64,000 bases of DNA from Streptomyces sp. NBC_01788 (GTDB taxonomy: Bacteria > Actinomycetota > Actinomycetes > Streptomycetales > Streptomycetaceae). The position numbers were made by a program, and so were the translations under genes. The notes beneath the pieces were generated by a model. It saw only the letters and a program-made list of their open reading frames with translations. It had not been told where the DNA came from and did no database searches. Shown one piece after another: positions 27,380-36,068 of the stretch. The stretch covers positions 2,914,001-2,978,000 of the forward strand of contig NZ_CP109090.1 in the NCBI RefSeq assembly GCF_035917575.1, written 5' to 3'. How positions within the stretch are numbered: position 1 is the first letter of the stretch; every line of letters begins with the position of its first letter.

Positions 27380-27459
27380 TTGACTGGCAGAAACTTCCTG
27401 GATATTGGTGACTCCTCGGAAGTTTCCTTCAGCGCCAGGGGGTGTCAGACACCCCCTGG
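27380..27459 (+). promoter_or_regulatory. Promoter, inverted repeat and leader hairpin of the GH3 gene
   Basis: A possible -35 TTGACT (27380-27385) with a -10 region near TATTGG (27403). GAAACTTCC (27390-27398) and GGAAGTTTC (27418-27426) form a perfect 9-bp inverted repeat spanning the promoter. A perfect 11-bp stem (CCAGGGGGTGT, 27435-27445 with 27449-27459) lies in the leader just before the ribosome site GGAAGGGG (27478-27485). GAAA/TTTC palindromes are known near Streptomyces hydrolase genes; the binding protein here is unknown. Confidence 0.5.
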
Positions 27460-27490
27460 TCCAGCGGATCTCCTCCCGGAAGGGGCGCAC

Positions 27491-29320
27491 GTGCACGACA
27501 CCAGCACGGGAACCACCGCACTTCCCTCCAGACGCACCGTCCTCGCCGCCACCGCCGGCATCACCGCCGCCCTGGCGGTCACGGGCACCGGCACCGCCCA
27601 CGCCGCCTCCTACAACGACAAGAAGCTGCGTGCCCTCATCTCCCGGATGACGCTCGAGGAGAAGGTCGGCCAGCTCTTCGTGATGCGGGTCTACGGCCAC
27701 TCGGCGACCGACCCGACGCAGGCCGACATCGACGCCAACCTCAAGGAGATCGGCGTCCGCACGGCCGCCGAGCTGATCGCCAGGTACCGCGTCGGCGGCA
27801 TCATCTACTTCGCCTGGGCCAACAACACCCAGAACCCGCACCAGATCGCCGACCTGTCCAACGGGATCCAGAAGGCGTCCCTCGGGCAGCCGCGCGGCCT
27901 GCCCCTGCTCGTCGCCACCGACCAGGAGCACGGCATCGTCTGCCGCGTGGGCAAGCCCGCGACCCTCTTCCCGGGCGCCATGGCGGTCGGCGCGGGCGGC
28001 TCGTCCGCCGACGCCCACACCCTGGGCCGCGTCTCCGGTGCGGAGCTGCGCGCGCTCGGCATCAACCAGGACTACTCCCCCGACGCCGACGTGAACGTCA
28101 ACCCGGCCAACCCGGTCATCGGCGTACGGTCCTTCGGCGCCGACCCGGACGCGGTGGCGAGGCTGGTGGCCGCCGAGGTGAAGGGCTACCAGAGCTCCAA
28201 GGTGGCGGCGACCGCCAAGCACTTCCCCGGGCACGGGGACACCGCCACCGACAGCCACTACGGCTTCCCGGTCATCACGCACAGCCGCGAGCTGTGGGAG
28301 AAGCTGGACGCGGTCCCGTTCCGCGCCGCGATCAAGGCCGGCATCGACTCGATCATGACCGCGCACATCCAGTTCCCGGCGCTGGACGACTCCGGAGACC
28401 CGGCCACCCTCTCCCACCCGATCCTCACCGGCATCCTGCGCGGCGAACTCGGCTACGACGGGGTCGTGGTGACCGACTCGCTCGGCATGGACGGCGTGCG
28501 CACCAAGTACGGCGACGACCGGGTGCCGGTGCTCGCGCTGAAGGCGGGCGTGGACCAGCTGCTCAACCCGCCCTCATTGGACGTGGCCTGGAACGCGGTG
28601 CTGAACGCGGTCCGCGCCGGCGAACTGACCGAGGCCCGGCTCGACGAGTCGATCCTGCGCGTTCTGCGGCTGAAGGCGAAGCTGGGACTGCTGGAGGACC
28701 CCTACGTCAGCCAGGCGAACGTCGACCGCGTCGTGGGCATCGGCACCCACCTGGCGGCGGCCGACAGGATCGCCGAGCGGACCACGACCCTGCTGGCCAA
28801 CGAGGGCCGCCTGCTGCCGCTGTCCCGCCGCGGCCACAAGAAGCTGCTCGTCGTCGGCGCCGACCCCGCCTCCCCGTCGGGCACCACCGGGCCGCCCACC
28901 GGAGTGCTCGCCGCCGCCCTCACCGAACTCGGCTTCCAGGCCAAGGCGTTGTCGACCGGCACCGCCCCGTCGGCCGCGACCGCCGACCAGGCGGTGGCCG
29001 CGGCGCAGGACGCGGACGCGGTGGTGGTCGCGACGTACAACGTCACGGCGGGCAGCTCCCAGAAGACGCTGGTGGAGCGGCTCGTCGCCAGCGGCCGCCC
29101 GGTGATCGCGGTCGCGATCCGCAACCCCTACGACATCGCTCAGCTGCCCACCGTCCCGGCCCACTTGGCGGCCTACTCCTGGACGGACGTGGAACTGCGC
29201 GCCGCCGCACGGGTGATCGCGGGCGGGGCGAGGCCGCGCGGGAGGCTCCCGGTGCCGGTGCAGCGGGCGGACGACCCGGCGCGGGTCCTGTACCCCATCG
29301 GGTACGGCCTGACGTACTGA
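27491..29320 (+). CDS. Secreted glycoside hydrolase family 3 (beta-N-acetylglucosaminidase/beta-glucosidase type)
   Basis: 609 aa from the GTG at 27491. A twin-arginine signal (SRRTVLAATAGITAALAVTG...AHA) suggests Tat export. The GH3 N-terminal barrel opens KLRALISRMTLEEKVGQLF, has the NagZ-like KHFPGHGD motif, and the nucleophile is Asp329 in VVVTDSLGMDGV. A second domain (about 430-609, LLPLSRRGHKKLLVVGADPASPSGTT) is the GH3 C-terminal domain. The product probably removes terminal N-acetylglucosamine or glucose from outside polymers. It has its own promoter region with an inverted repeat and leader hairpin. Confidence 0.9.
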   Translation: MHDTSTGTTALPSRRTVLAATAGITAALAVTGTGTAHAASYNDKKLRALISRMTLEEKVGQLFVMRVYGHSATDPTQADIDANLKEIGVRTAAELIARYRVGGIIYFAWANNTQNPHQIADLSNGIQKASLGQPRGLPLLVATDQEHGIVCRVGKPATLFPGAMAVGAGGSSADAHTLGRVSGAELRALGINQDYSPDADVNVNPANPVIGVRSFGADPDAVARLVAAEVKGYQSSKVAATAKHFPGHGDTATDSHYGFPVITHSRELWEKLDAVPFRAAIKAGIDSIMTAHIQFPALDDSGDPATLSHPILTGILRGELGYDGVVVTDSLGMDGVRTKYGDDRVPVLALKAGVDQLLNPPSLDVAWNAVLNAVRAGELTEARLDESILRVLRLKAKLGLLEDPYVSQANVDRVVGIGTHLAAADRIAERTTTLLANEGRLLPLSRRGHKKLLVVGADPASPSGTTGPPTGVLAAALTELGFQAKALSTGTAPSAATADQAVAAAQDADAVVVATYNVTAGSSQKTLVERLVASGRPVIAVAIRNPYDIAQLPTVPAHLAAYSWTDVELRAAARVIAGGARPRGRLPVPVQRADDPARVLYPIGYGLTY

Positions 29321-29464
29321 CGTACTGGCCGGGCTCGCGCGTCGGGCGTACGTCGCTTACGTCGCGCCCCCGGCGCGCCACCGCAAACTGGCCCGAAGCG
29401 CCCCGCACGCCTGGCGTGGCCCCGCTGTGACGGGCCACGCTGGGCCAGGGGGGTGGACCGGGGG

Positions 29465-30094
29465 ATGGCGAGTCGCGGGACATGGCGGGTGGGGGTGGCG
29501 TGCGTCCTGGCCGCGCTGCTCGTGGCCGTGCTGGCGGGCTGCGGACAGCCGTCCGGGTCCGCGGACGCACAGGAGCGGAGCGGTGCCCCGGCGCCCACGC
29601 TGCCCTCCGGACACGGCGCGGTGTTCCTCGATGTGGGCGAGTGCAGTTCCTTCGGCGCGACGAGCTTCACCGAGGTGCCGTGCTCCGGCGAGCGGGCGGC
29701 GGCCCGGGTGACCGCCCGCCACGACGGCCGGACCGCCGACGGCCCGCCCTGCCCGCCGGACACCGACTTCGTGCTGCACATCGGCGCCCAGCCGGCCGTC
29801 CAGGGCCGGGAGGGCGGCGCGATCCCGCAGGGCTACGCCTGTATGCGCAACCTTCAGCCGCCGCACCCCGGCGATCCCGGTGGCGGGGGCGGCCCGCGCA
29901 CCGTCGTCGGCGACTGCCTCTACGGCTCCGGCCGCGGCCAGGTCCGGGAGACCGCGTGCGACGGCTCGGGCGGGAAGAAAGCGGAGTACCGGGTGATAGG
30001 GGCGGTGCGCAGCCGCGAGGAGTGTCCCGCGTCGACCGCCCTGTACGTCCGGCTGGGCGGTGACGAACCGGTGGGCTGCGCCCGGAGACTGTGA
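29465..30094 (+). CDS. Putative secreted lipoprotein of unknown function
   Basis: 209 aa from the ATG at 29465 (GTG at 29453 is an alternative). The signal peptide ends in a lipobox LAGC with Cys26. The mature part is Gly/Pro-rich with six further cysteines in spaced pairs (GECSSF, VPCSGE, PPCPPDTD, YACMRNL, DCLYGSG, TACDGSG, EECPAST), so disulfides on the outer face are likely. No known domain is visible. Its stop codon is part of a 20-bp terminator stem. Confidence 0.75.
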   Translation: MASRGTWRVGVACVLAALLVAVLAGCGQPSGSADAQERSGAPAPTLPSGHGAVFLDVGECSSFGATSFTEVPCSGERAAARVTARHDGRTADGPPCPPDTDFVLHIGAQPAVQGREGGAIPQGYACMRNLQPPHPGDPGGGGGPRTVVGDCLYGSGRGQVRETACDGSGGKKAEYRVIGAVRSREECPASTALYVRLGGDEPVGCARRL

Positions 30095-30114
30095 CTCCGG
30101 GCGCAGCCCACCGG
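30068..30114 (+). terminator. Strong hairpin overlapping the lipoprotein gene's 3' end
   Basis: 20-bp perfect arms, CCGGTGGGCTGCGCCCGGAG (30068-30087) with 30095-30114, and a 7-nt loop that contains the stop codon (30092-30094). It lies between convergent genes. Confidence 0.85.
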
Positions 30115-30170
30115 GATCAGCGCGTCTCGATCAGCGCCTCTCGATCAGCGTGTGCGGATCAGCGCGTCAC
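30115..30170. repeat. Four tandem 14-bp repeats between convergent genes
   Basis: GATCAGCGCGTCTC, GATCAGCGCCTCTC, GATCAGCGTGTGCG and GATCAGCGCGTCAC follow without gap. The last repeat contains the stop codon (30167-30169) of the aminopeptidase gene. Confidence 0.85.
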
Positions 30171-31657
30171 GGCCTGAGCGCGGGCTCGCGCTCCACGTCC
30201 CGCACGTCCAGCTTCGCGTCGAAGCCGGCCAGCGGCCTCGCCACCGACGGGTTCGACTGGACCGCCGGGCCGGCGACTCCGGCCCACTCGAGGATCCTCG
30301 CCGTGGAGAGCGCCTTCTCGTCCGGCACGAGACCGGCGACGTTCGCCCCGTGGTTCATGCCGGGCGCCGTGAAGACGTACGAGTCCTGTGCCTTCTTGTC
30401 GAGGCGGAACCGCTCCGAGCCCCACGGGTCGTTCTCCCCGTACACGAAGAGCATGTGGTTCGCGTGCCGGCGAACCCAGGTGTCCACGTCACGCATCGCC
30501 GACGGCTGGAACTTCATCGGGATGGACCGCGGCACGAAGTTGCGCGGCGGCTGGTAGCCGTAGCGGATCAGCTTCTTCTCGATGTGCGGGAACTGGATGG
30601 TCGGCGCGCCGAGCTGCGTGCCCGCCTGGTAGTAGTACGGCGTGTAGGTCTCCAGGCCCTGATCGGTGTAGGCGTCGAACCCGGAGATGGTGTTGACGGT
30701 GTCCCAGATCTGCTGGTCGGTGGCGTTCTTGGCGTCACCCGGGATGGTGCCGCAGTCCTTCAGCAGGCTGTACTGCCAAAAGCCCCACACGTAGTCGAGG
30801 ACGACGGCCTCGTACGCCTTGTCCAGGTTGCCGATGGTGGTGAAGGTGTAGCCGTTGTCGGCGGCGAACTGGGCGTACTTGCTCTCCAGCGACTCCCGGC
30901 GCACCAGCGCCTCCCGCTGCACCCCGTTCAGCCGGTCGCGGCACTCCTTGGTGCCGACGGTGGCGAAGAAGCGGTCGTAGGCGGAGTCCTCCTTGTCGAC
31001 CACGTCGTTGGGGGCCACGTAGGCGACCACGCCGTCCATGTCACCGGGGTAGAAGCGCTTGTAGTAGGTGGCCGTCATGCCGCCCTTGGAGCCGCCGGTG
31101 GCGATCCAGTTGTGGGAGTAGACCGGCTTCAGCGCCTGGTAGATGCGGTGCTGGTCGCTGGCGGCCTGCCAGATGTCGAGCTTGGACCAGTCGGCCGGGG
31201 CGGGCCGGGACGGGGTGAAGAACCGGTACTCCATGGAGACCTGGTTGCCGTCCACGATCTGGGTGGGCTCACGGCGGCTGGGCGTCGTGGAGACGTTGTA
31301 GCCGCCGGTGTAGAAGACCGTCGGACGGTCTTCTCCCTTGTGCAGCACGGTGATCCGCTGCTCGAAGGTGCCCTTCGACGGATGGCGGTGGTCTACCGGC
31401 TGGGTGTAGTTGAGGACGAAGAAGCGGTAGCCGCTGTAGGGCTTCTCCTGGATCAGGCTCATCCCCGGGATGGCCAGGAGCCGGTTCAGGATGTCGGTTT
31501 CCGAGCTGGCCGCGGTGCCGTTCGTGGCCTCCGGCGATGGGGGGACCCCCTGCTCGAGCGGAGCCGAGAGCTTGGGGGCTGCTGTGGCCGCCCCCGCCGT
31601 GCTCAGCGTGCCGATGGACACAGTGAGCGCGAGCAGCCATCTGAGCGCCTTGCGCAT
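30167..31657 (-). CDS. Secreted tri/tetrapeptidyl aminopeptidase (peptidase family S37)
   Basis: 496 aa. An Arg/Lys start (MRKALRWLL) and a hydrophobic signal ending ATAA at about 27. The serine nucleophile is Ser190 in the motif TGGSKGGMTATYY, matching the PS-10/S37 family of Streptomyces proline-specific tri- and tetrapeptidyl aminopeptidases; the C-terminal part holds HMLFVYGENDPWG (Asp) and GMNHGANVAGL (His) for the triad. It trims peptides outside the cell. The short genomic repeat (31539-31579) is translated just after the signal peptide as APKLSAPLEQGVPPSP. Confidence 0.88.
   Translation of the reverse strand: MRKALRWLLALTVSIGTLSTAGAATAAPKLSAPLEQGVPPSPEATNGTAASSETDILNRLLAIPGMSLIQEKPYSGYRFFVLNYTQPVDHRHPSKGTFEQRITVLHKGEDRPTVFYTGGYNVSTTPSRREPTQIVDGNQVSMEYRFFTPSRPAPADWSKLDIWQAASDQHRIYQALKPVYSHNWIATGGSKGGMTATYYKRFYPGDMDGVVAYVAPNDVVDKEDSAYDRFFATVGTKECRDRLNGVQREALVRRESLESKYAQFAADNGYTFTTIGNLDKAYEAVVLDYVWGFWQYSLLKDCGTIPGDAKNATDQQIWDTVNTISGFDAYTDQGLETYTPYYYQAGTQLGAPTIQFPHIEKKLIRYGYQPPRNFVPRSIPMKFQPSAMRDVDTWVRRHANHMLFVYGENDPWGSERFRLDKKAQDSYVFTAPGMNHGANVAGLVPDEKALSTARILEWAGVAGPAVQSNPSVARPLAGFDAKLDVRDVEREPALRP
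31539..31579. repeat. Short palindromic repeat, copy B, inside the S37 peptidase gene
   Basis: GGGGGGACCCCCTGCTCGAG then CGGAGCCGAGAGCTTGGGGG; one base differs from copy A in the middle (GGAGCC for GAAGCC). Located right behind the signal-peptide coding region. Confidence 0.8.
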
Positions 31658-31775
31658 GCACCCTCCCTATGAGACAGATGTTCGCCGGAAGCTATCGGAG
31701 CAACTCGGGTGCACACCAGGGGAGCAGGGAAAACACCTGAACGTGTTTCAGCGGTTCGGCACCAGGATCAGGGGA

Positions 31776-32165
31776 TCAGCACAGGATCCAGTCCGTGTGG
31801 ACCGACTTCGATCCCACCGATCCGGCGACCCGCACGCACCGGTGGCCCGCGTGGACGGTGACCGGGCCGGCGTGCCGGGAGTAGCGGCCCTTGTCGGTGA
31901 CCGGACGGTTGCCGCGGGCCTGCACCGTCACCGACATCGGCCGCTTGGAGCCGGGTTTCGTGGCGACGGTGAGGGCGCAGACGTAGCCGTCGCGCTTGTG
32001 GACGTGGATGGTGCCGGTGGCGAAGGGCACCGTCCTGACCTCGCGGCCGGCGCAGGCGGTGGCCGCTGCCCTGGCGGTGCCGGGTGCGGCGAACGCCAGC
32101 AGCACCGCCCCGGTCAGCACGGCCACGACCGGCAGCGGCCTCCGGCGTATCGCACCACTGTCCAC
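31776..32165 (-). CDS. Small secreted protein, unknown
   Basis: 129 aa from the GTG at 32165 (AGGGGGGA upstream). The signal peptide (IRRRPLPVVAVLTGAVLLAFAAPGTARA) is followed by a 95-residue mature part with four cysteines (TACAG, YVCALTV, HRCVRV and a C-terminal WILC) and many beta-branched residues, typical of a small disulfide-bonded beta fold. Not recognised; possibilities include a secreted inhibitor or carbohydrate-binding module. It stands alone between the S37 peptidase and the ABC exporter, both on the same strand. Confidence 0.7.
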   Translation of the reverse strand: MDSGAIRRRPLPVVAVLTGAVLLAFAAPGTARAAATACAGREVRTVPFATGTIHVHKRDGYVCALTVATKPGSKRPMSVTVQARGNRPVTDKGRYSRHAGPVTVHAGHRCVRVAGSVGSKSVHTDWILC

Positions 32166-32243
32166 AGTCCCCCCTGACTGCCAGTTACAAGCGTACTGAT
32201 GTACGGACGCGGCCCGTGGGCCGGACGGTTGCCCTCCGCGGGT

Positions 32244-35200
32244 TCAGCGGGACGCGCTGACCGGCTCCTCCGGCTCGGACGCGCCGACGAACGTCCGCCA
32301 CAGCTCGGCGTACCGCCCGTCACGGGCCAGCAGTTCCTCGTGCGTGCCGTCCTCGGCGACCCGGCCGTGGTCCATCACCACCACGCGGTCGGCGCGGGCG
32401 GCCGTGGTCAGCCGGTGGGCGACCACCAGCGTCGTACGGCGGCCCGCGAGCCGGTCGGTGGCCTGGTTGACCTGTGCCTCGGTGGCCAGGTCGAGCGCGG
32501 CGGTCGCCTCGTCGAGGAGCAGGACGTCGGGGTCGACGAGTTCGGCGCGGGCCAGCGCGATGAGCTGGCGCTGACCGGCCGACAGGTTGCGTCCGCGCTC
32601 GGCGACCCCGTGCAGGTAGCCGCCCTCCAGCGTGGCGATCATCTCGTGCGCGCCGACCGCGCGCGCGGCGGCCTCCACCTCGGCGTCGGTGGCGTCGGGC
32701 CGGCCGTAGGCGATGGCGTCGCGGACGGTGCCCGGGAAGAGGTACGCCTCCTGCGGCACGACCCCGAGCCGGTGCCGGTACGCGGTGATGTCCAGCTCCC
32801 TGAGGTCCGTGCCGTCGACGGTCACCCGGCCGCCGGTCGGGTCGTAGAACCGGGCCACCAGCTTCACCAGGGTCGACTTGCCCGCGCCGGTCTCGCCGAC
32901 GAAGGCGACGGTCTGTCCGGCCGGGATGCGCAGGTCGACGCCGGTGAGGGCCGCCTCGCCCTCGTCGGCGGCGCCGTACCGGAAGTGCACGTCCTCGAAG
33001 GCGACCTCGCCGCGCAGCCCGGGCACGTCGCGGGGCTCGGCGGCGGACCGTGTGGACGTGGGCTCCCGGAGCAGTTCCTGGATGCGGCCCAGGGAGACGG
33101 TCGCCTGCTGGTAGCCGTCGAAGACCTGGGAGAGCTGCTGGACGGGCGCGAAGAACAGGTCGATGTAGAGAAGGTACGCGACCAGGGCACCCGCGGTCAG
33201 CGTGGCCGCCTCCACCCGGCTCGCGCCCGCGATCAGCACCGAGGCCGCCGCGACCGAGGACAGGAACTGCACGAACGGGAAGTAGACCGAGATCAGCCAC
33301 TGGCCCCGGATCCGCGCCTGGCGGTAGCTGTCGCTGCGCCCGGCGAACCGTCGCCCGCCGTCCCCCTCGCGCCGGAAGGCCTGCACGATCCGCAGCCCGG
33401 CGACCGACTCCTGGAGGTCGGCGTTGACCACCGACACCCGCTCACGGGCCAGCTCGTACGCCCGCACGCTCGCCCGGCGGAAGAAGAACGTGGCGACGAC
33501 CAGCGGGGGCAGCGTCGCGAAGACGACCAGCGCCAGCTGCACGTCGATCACCAGCAGGGCCACCATGATGCCGAAGAAGGTGACCACGGAGACGAACGCC
33601 GTCACCAGGCCCGTCTGCAGAAATGTCGACAAAGCGTCGACATCGGTCGTCATGCGGGTCATGATCCGGCCGGTCAGCTCGCGCTCGTAGTAGTCCAGGC
33701 CGAGCCGCTGGAGCTGGGCGAAGATCTTCAGGCGCAGCGAGTACAGCACCCGCTCGCCGGTGCGGCCGGTCATCCGGGTCTCGCCGATCTGCGCCGCCCA
33801 TTGCACCAGCACGGCGAACAGGGCGAGCAGCGAGGCCGCCCAGACGGCACCCAGGGCCATCCGTGTGACGCCCTGGTCGATGCCGTGCCGGATCATGACC
33901 GGCAGTAGCAGGCCCATGCCGGCGTCCACGGCGACGAGGCCGAGGCTGACCAGGAGCGGCAGGCCGAAGCCATGCAGCAGGCGGCGCAGGCCGTAGGAGT
34001 CCTCCGGGCGGACGGCCCGCCGCTCGTCGATGCCGGGGGTGTCGGTGGCGGGCGGCAGCGCGGCGACCTGGGCGAGCAGTTCGGGGGTGGCGGGCATGCC
34101 GGACATCGCCGTGTCCCGGGGCTCGCGCTCCCCCGCCCACAGCGTGGGCGTGATGCCGCGCTCGGCGTCGAACTCGGCGTCCAGCTCCTGCCGTACGGAG
34201 ACGTCCTCCGGCGGTGCGGCGGGCTGGGCGTGGCCCGGCGAGACGCCGCCGAGCTCGTCGGGGTCGGTGAGCAGGCGCCGGTAGAGGGCGCACCGCTCCT
34301 GGAGCTCGTCGTGGGTGCCGAGGTCGGCGAGGCGGCCCTGGTCGAGGACGGCGATGCGGTCGGCGAGGTTCAGGGTGGAGCGGCGGTGGGCGATGAGGAG
34401 GGTCGTGCGGCCCTCCATGACCTGTGCCAGAGCCTGGTGGATCTCGTGCTCGACGCGGGCGTCCACGGCGGAGGTGGCGTCGTCCAGGACGAGCAGGCGC
34501 GGGTCGGTGAGGATCGCTCGGGCCAGTGCGATGCGCTGGCGCTGGCCGCCGGAGAGGGTCAGTCCCTGCTCGCCGACCGTGGTGTCGTAGCCGTCGGGCA
34601 GCTCGGCGATGAAGCGGTCGGCCTGGGCGGCGCGGGCGGCCGCCTCGATCTGCTCCGGGGTGGCGTCGGGGCGGCCGTAGGCGATGTTGGCGCGGACGGT
34701 GTCGGAGAACAGGAAGGAGTTCTCGGGCACCAGGCCGATCGCGGCCCTGAGCGAGTACAGGGTCAGCTCGCGCACGTCGTGGCCGCCGACGAGGACGGCG
34801 CCGTGGGTGACGTCGTAGAAGCGGGGCAGCAGCAGGGAGACCGTCGACTTGCCGGAGCCGGAGGAGCCGACGACGGCCAGGGTCTCGCCGGGGCGGATCT
34901 CGAACGACAGCCCCTGGAGGACGGGCCGGTCGTCCGCGTAGCCGAACGAGACGTCGTCGAACTCGACGGTCGCGGGGGCGTCGGCGGGCAGCTCCTTGGT
35001 GCCCCCGGTCAGGGTGGGCTCGGTGTCGATCAGCTCCAGGACGCGTTCGGTGCCCGCCCGGGCCTGCTGCCCGACCGTGAGCACCATGGCGAGCATGCGG
35101 ACCGGGCCGACGAGCTGGGCGAGGTAGGCGGAGAAGGCGACGAAGGTGCCCAGCGTGATGTGCCCGCGCACAGCGAGCCAGCCGCCGAGGGCCAGCATGG

Positions 35201-35972
35201 CGACCTGGCCGAGGGCGGGCACGGCCTGGAGCGCGGGGGTGAACCTGGAGTTCAGCCGGATGGTGCGCAGCCGCCCGGCGAACAGCCTGCGGCCGACCTC
35301 GCGCAGCTTGCCGGTCTCCTGCTCCTCCTGTCCGAAGCCCTTCACCACGCGGACGCCGCTGACCGCGCCGTCGACCACGCCGGCGACGGCGGCGGCCTGC
35401 GCCTGGGCGTACCAGGTGGCGGGGTGGAGCTTGGTGCGGCTGCGCCGGGCGATCCAGCCGAGGGCCGGGGCGACGGCGAGAGCGACCAGGGTCAGTGGCA
35501 GCGACAGCCAGGCCATGATGACTAGGGAGATCAGGAAGAGCAGGACGTTGCCGATCGTCATCGGCAGCATGAAGAGGAGGCCCTGGATCAGCTGGAGGTC
35601 GCTGGTGGCGCGGCCGATCACCTGGCCGGTGGACAGCTCGTCCTGGCGTCTGCCGTCGAGCCGGGTGATCGTCTCGTACATCTCCGTCCGCAGGTCGTGC
35701 TGGACGTCGAGGGCGAGCCGGCCGCCGTAGTAGCGGCGGATGTAGGTGAGGACGTAGACGACGAGCGCGGCGGCGATCAGGGCGCCCGCCCAGGGGGTCA
35801 TACGGCGGCTGTGGTCGCCGATCACGTCGTCGATGATCACCTTGGTGATCAGCGGCACCAGCGCCGTGACGGCCATGCCTCCGAGCGAGGCGCCGAGGGC
35901 GAGGACGACGTCCCTGGGGTGACGCCAGGCGTACCCGGCCAGTCTCCGCGCCCATCCCGGCTGCGCTGCCAC
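32244..35972 (-). CDS. Full-length ABC exporter (two TMD-NBD halves in one polypeptide)
   Basis: 1242 aa from the GTG at 35972 (GGGAGG upstream). Residues about 10-300 are a type-1 exporter TMD, then NBD1: Walker A VVGSSGSGKSTVSLL near 372, signature LSGGQRQRI, Walker B LLVLDDATSAVD. Residues about 690-990 are a second TMD, then NBD2: Walker A FVGETGAGKSTLVKL near 1031, signature NLSAGQRQLI, Walker B VLLLDEATAALD. NBD1 has Asp in place of the catalytic Glu and NBD2 has LSAGQ, so the two ATP sites are unequal, as in heterodimeric multidrug exporters. Substrate unknown; lipid or drug export is likely. Confidence 0.93.
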   Translation of the reverse strand: MAAQPGWARRLAGYAWRHPRDVVLALGASLGGMAVTALVPLITKVIIDDVIGDHSRRMTPWAGALIAAALVVYVLTYIRRYYGGRLALDVQHDLRTEMYETITRLDGRRQDELSTGQVIGRATSDLQLIQGLLFMLPMTIGNVLLFLISLVIMAWLSLPLTLVALAVAPALGWIARRSRTKLHPATWYAQAQAAAVAGVVDGAVSGVRVVKGFGQEEQETGKLREVGRRLFAGRLRTIRLNSRFTPALQAVPALGQVAMLALGGWLAVRGHITLGTFVAFSAYLAQLVGPVRMLAMVLTVGQQARAGTERVLELIDTEPTLTGGTKELPADAPATVEFDDVSFGYADDRPVLQGLSFEIRPGETLAVVGSSGSGKSTVSLLLPRFYDVTHGAVLVGGHDVRELTLYSLRAAIGLVPENSFLFSDTVRANIAYGRPDATPEQIEAAARAAQADRFIAELPDGYDTTVGEQGLTLSGGQRQRIALARAILTDPRLLVLDDATSAVDARVEHEIHQALAQVMEGRTTLLIAHRRSTLNLADRIAVLDQGRLADLGTHDELQERCALYRRLLTDPDELGGVSPGHAQPAAPPEDVSVRQELDAEFDAERGITPTLWAGEREPRDTAMSGMPATPELLAQVAALPPATDTPGIDERRAVRPEDSYGLRRLLHGFGLPLLVSLGLVAVDAGMGLLLPVMIRHGIDQGVTRMALGAVWAASLLALFAVLVQWAAQIGETRMTGRTGERVLYSLRLKIFAQLQRLGLDYYERELTGRIMTRMTTDVDALSTFLQTGLVTAFVSVVTFFGIMVALLVIDVQLALVVFATLPPLVVATFFFRRASVRAYELARERVSVVNADLQESVAGLRIVQAFRREGDGGRRFAGRSDSYRQARIRGQWLISVYFPFVQFLSSVAAASVLIAGASRVEAATLTAGALVAYLLYIDLFFAPVQQLSQVFDGYQQATVSLGRIQELLREPTSTRSAAEPRDVPGLRGEVAFEDVHFRYGAADEGEAALTGVDLRIPAGQTVAFVGETGAGKSTLVKLVARFYDPTGGRVTVDGTDLRELDITAYRHRLGVVPQEAYLFPGTVRDAIAYGRPDATDAEVEAAARAVGAHEMIATLEGGYLHGVAERGRNLSAGQRQLIALARAELVDPDVLLLDEATAALDLATEAQVNQATDRLAGRRTTLVVAHRLTTAARADRVVVMDHGRVAEDGTHEELLARDGRYAELWRTFVGASEPEEPVSASR

Positions 35973-36068
35973 GTCGGTGCCTCCCTCAAGAACTGATCTT
36001 CCGGAAGACACCAACGCGGGCGGGGGCGGATTTCATCCCGCCGCAACGATGCGCCCGGCGGCGCGGGG

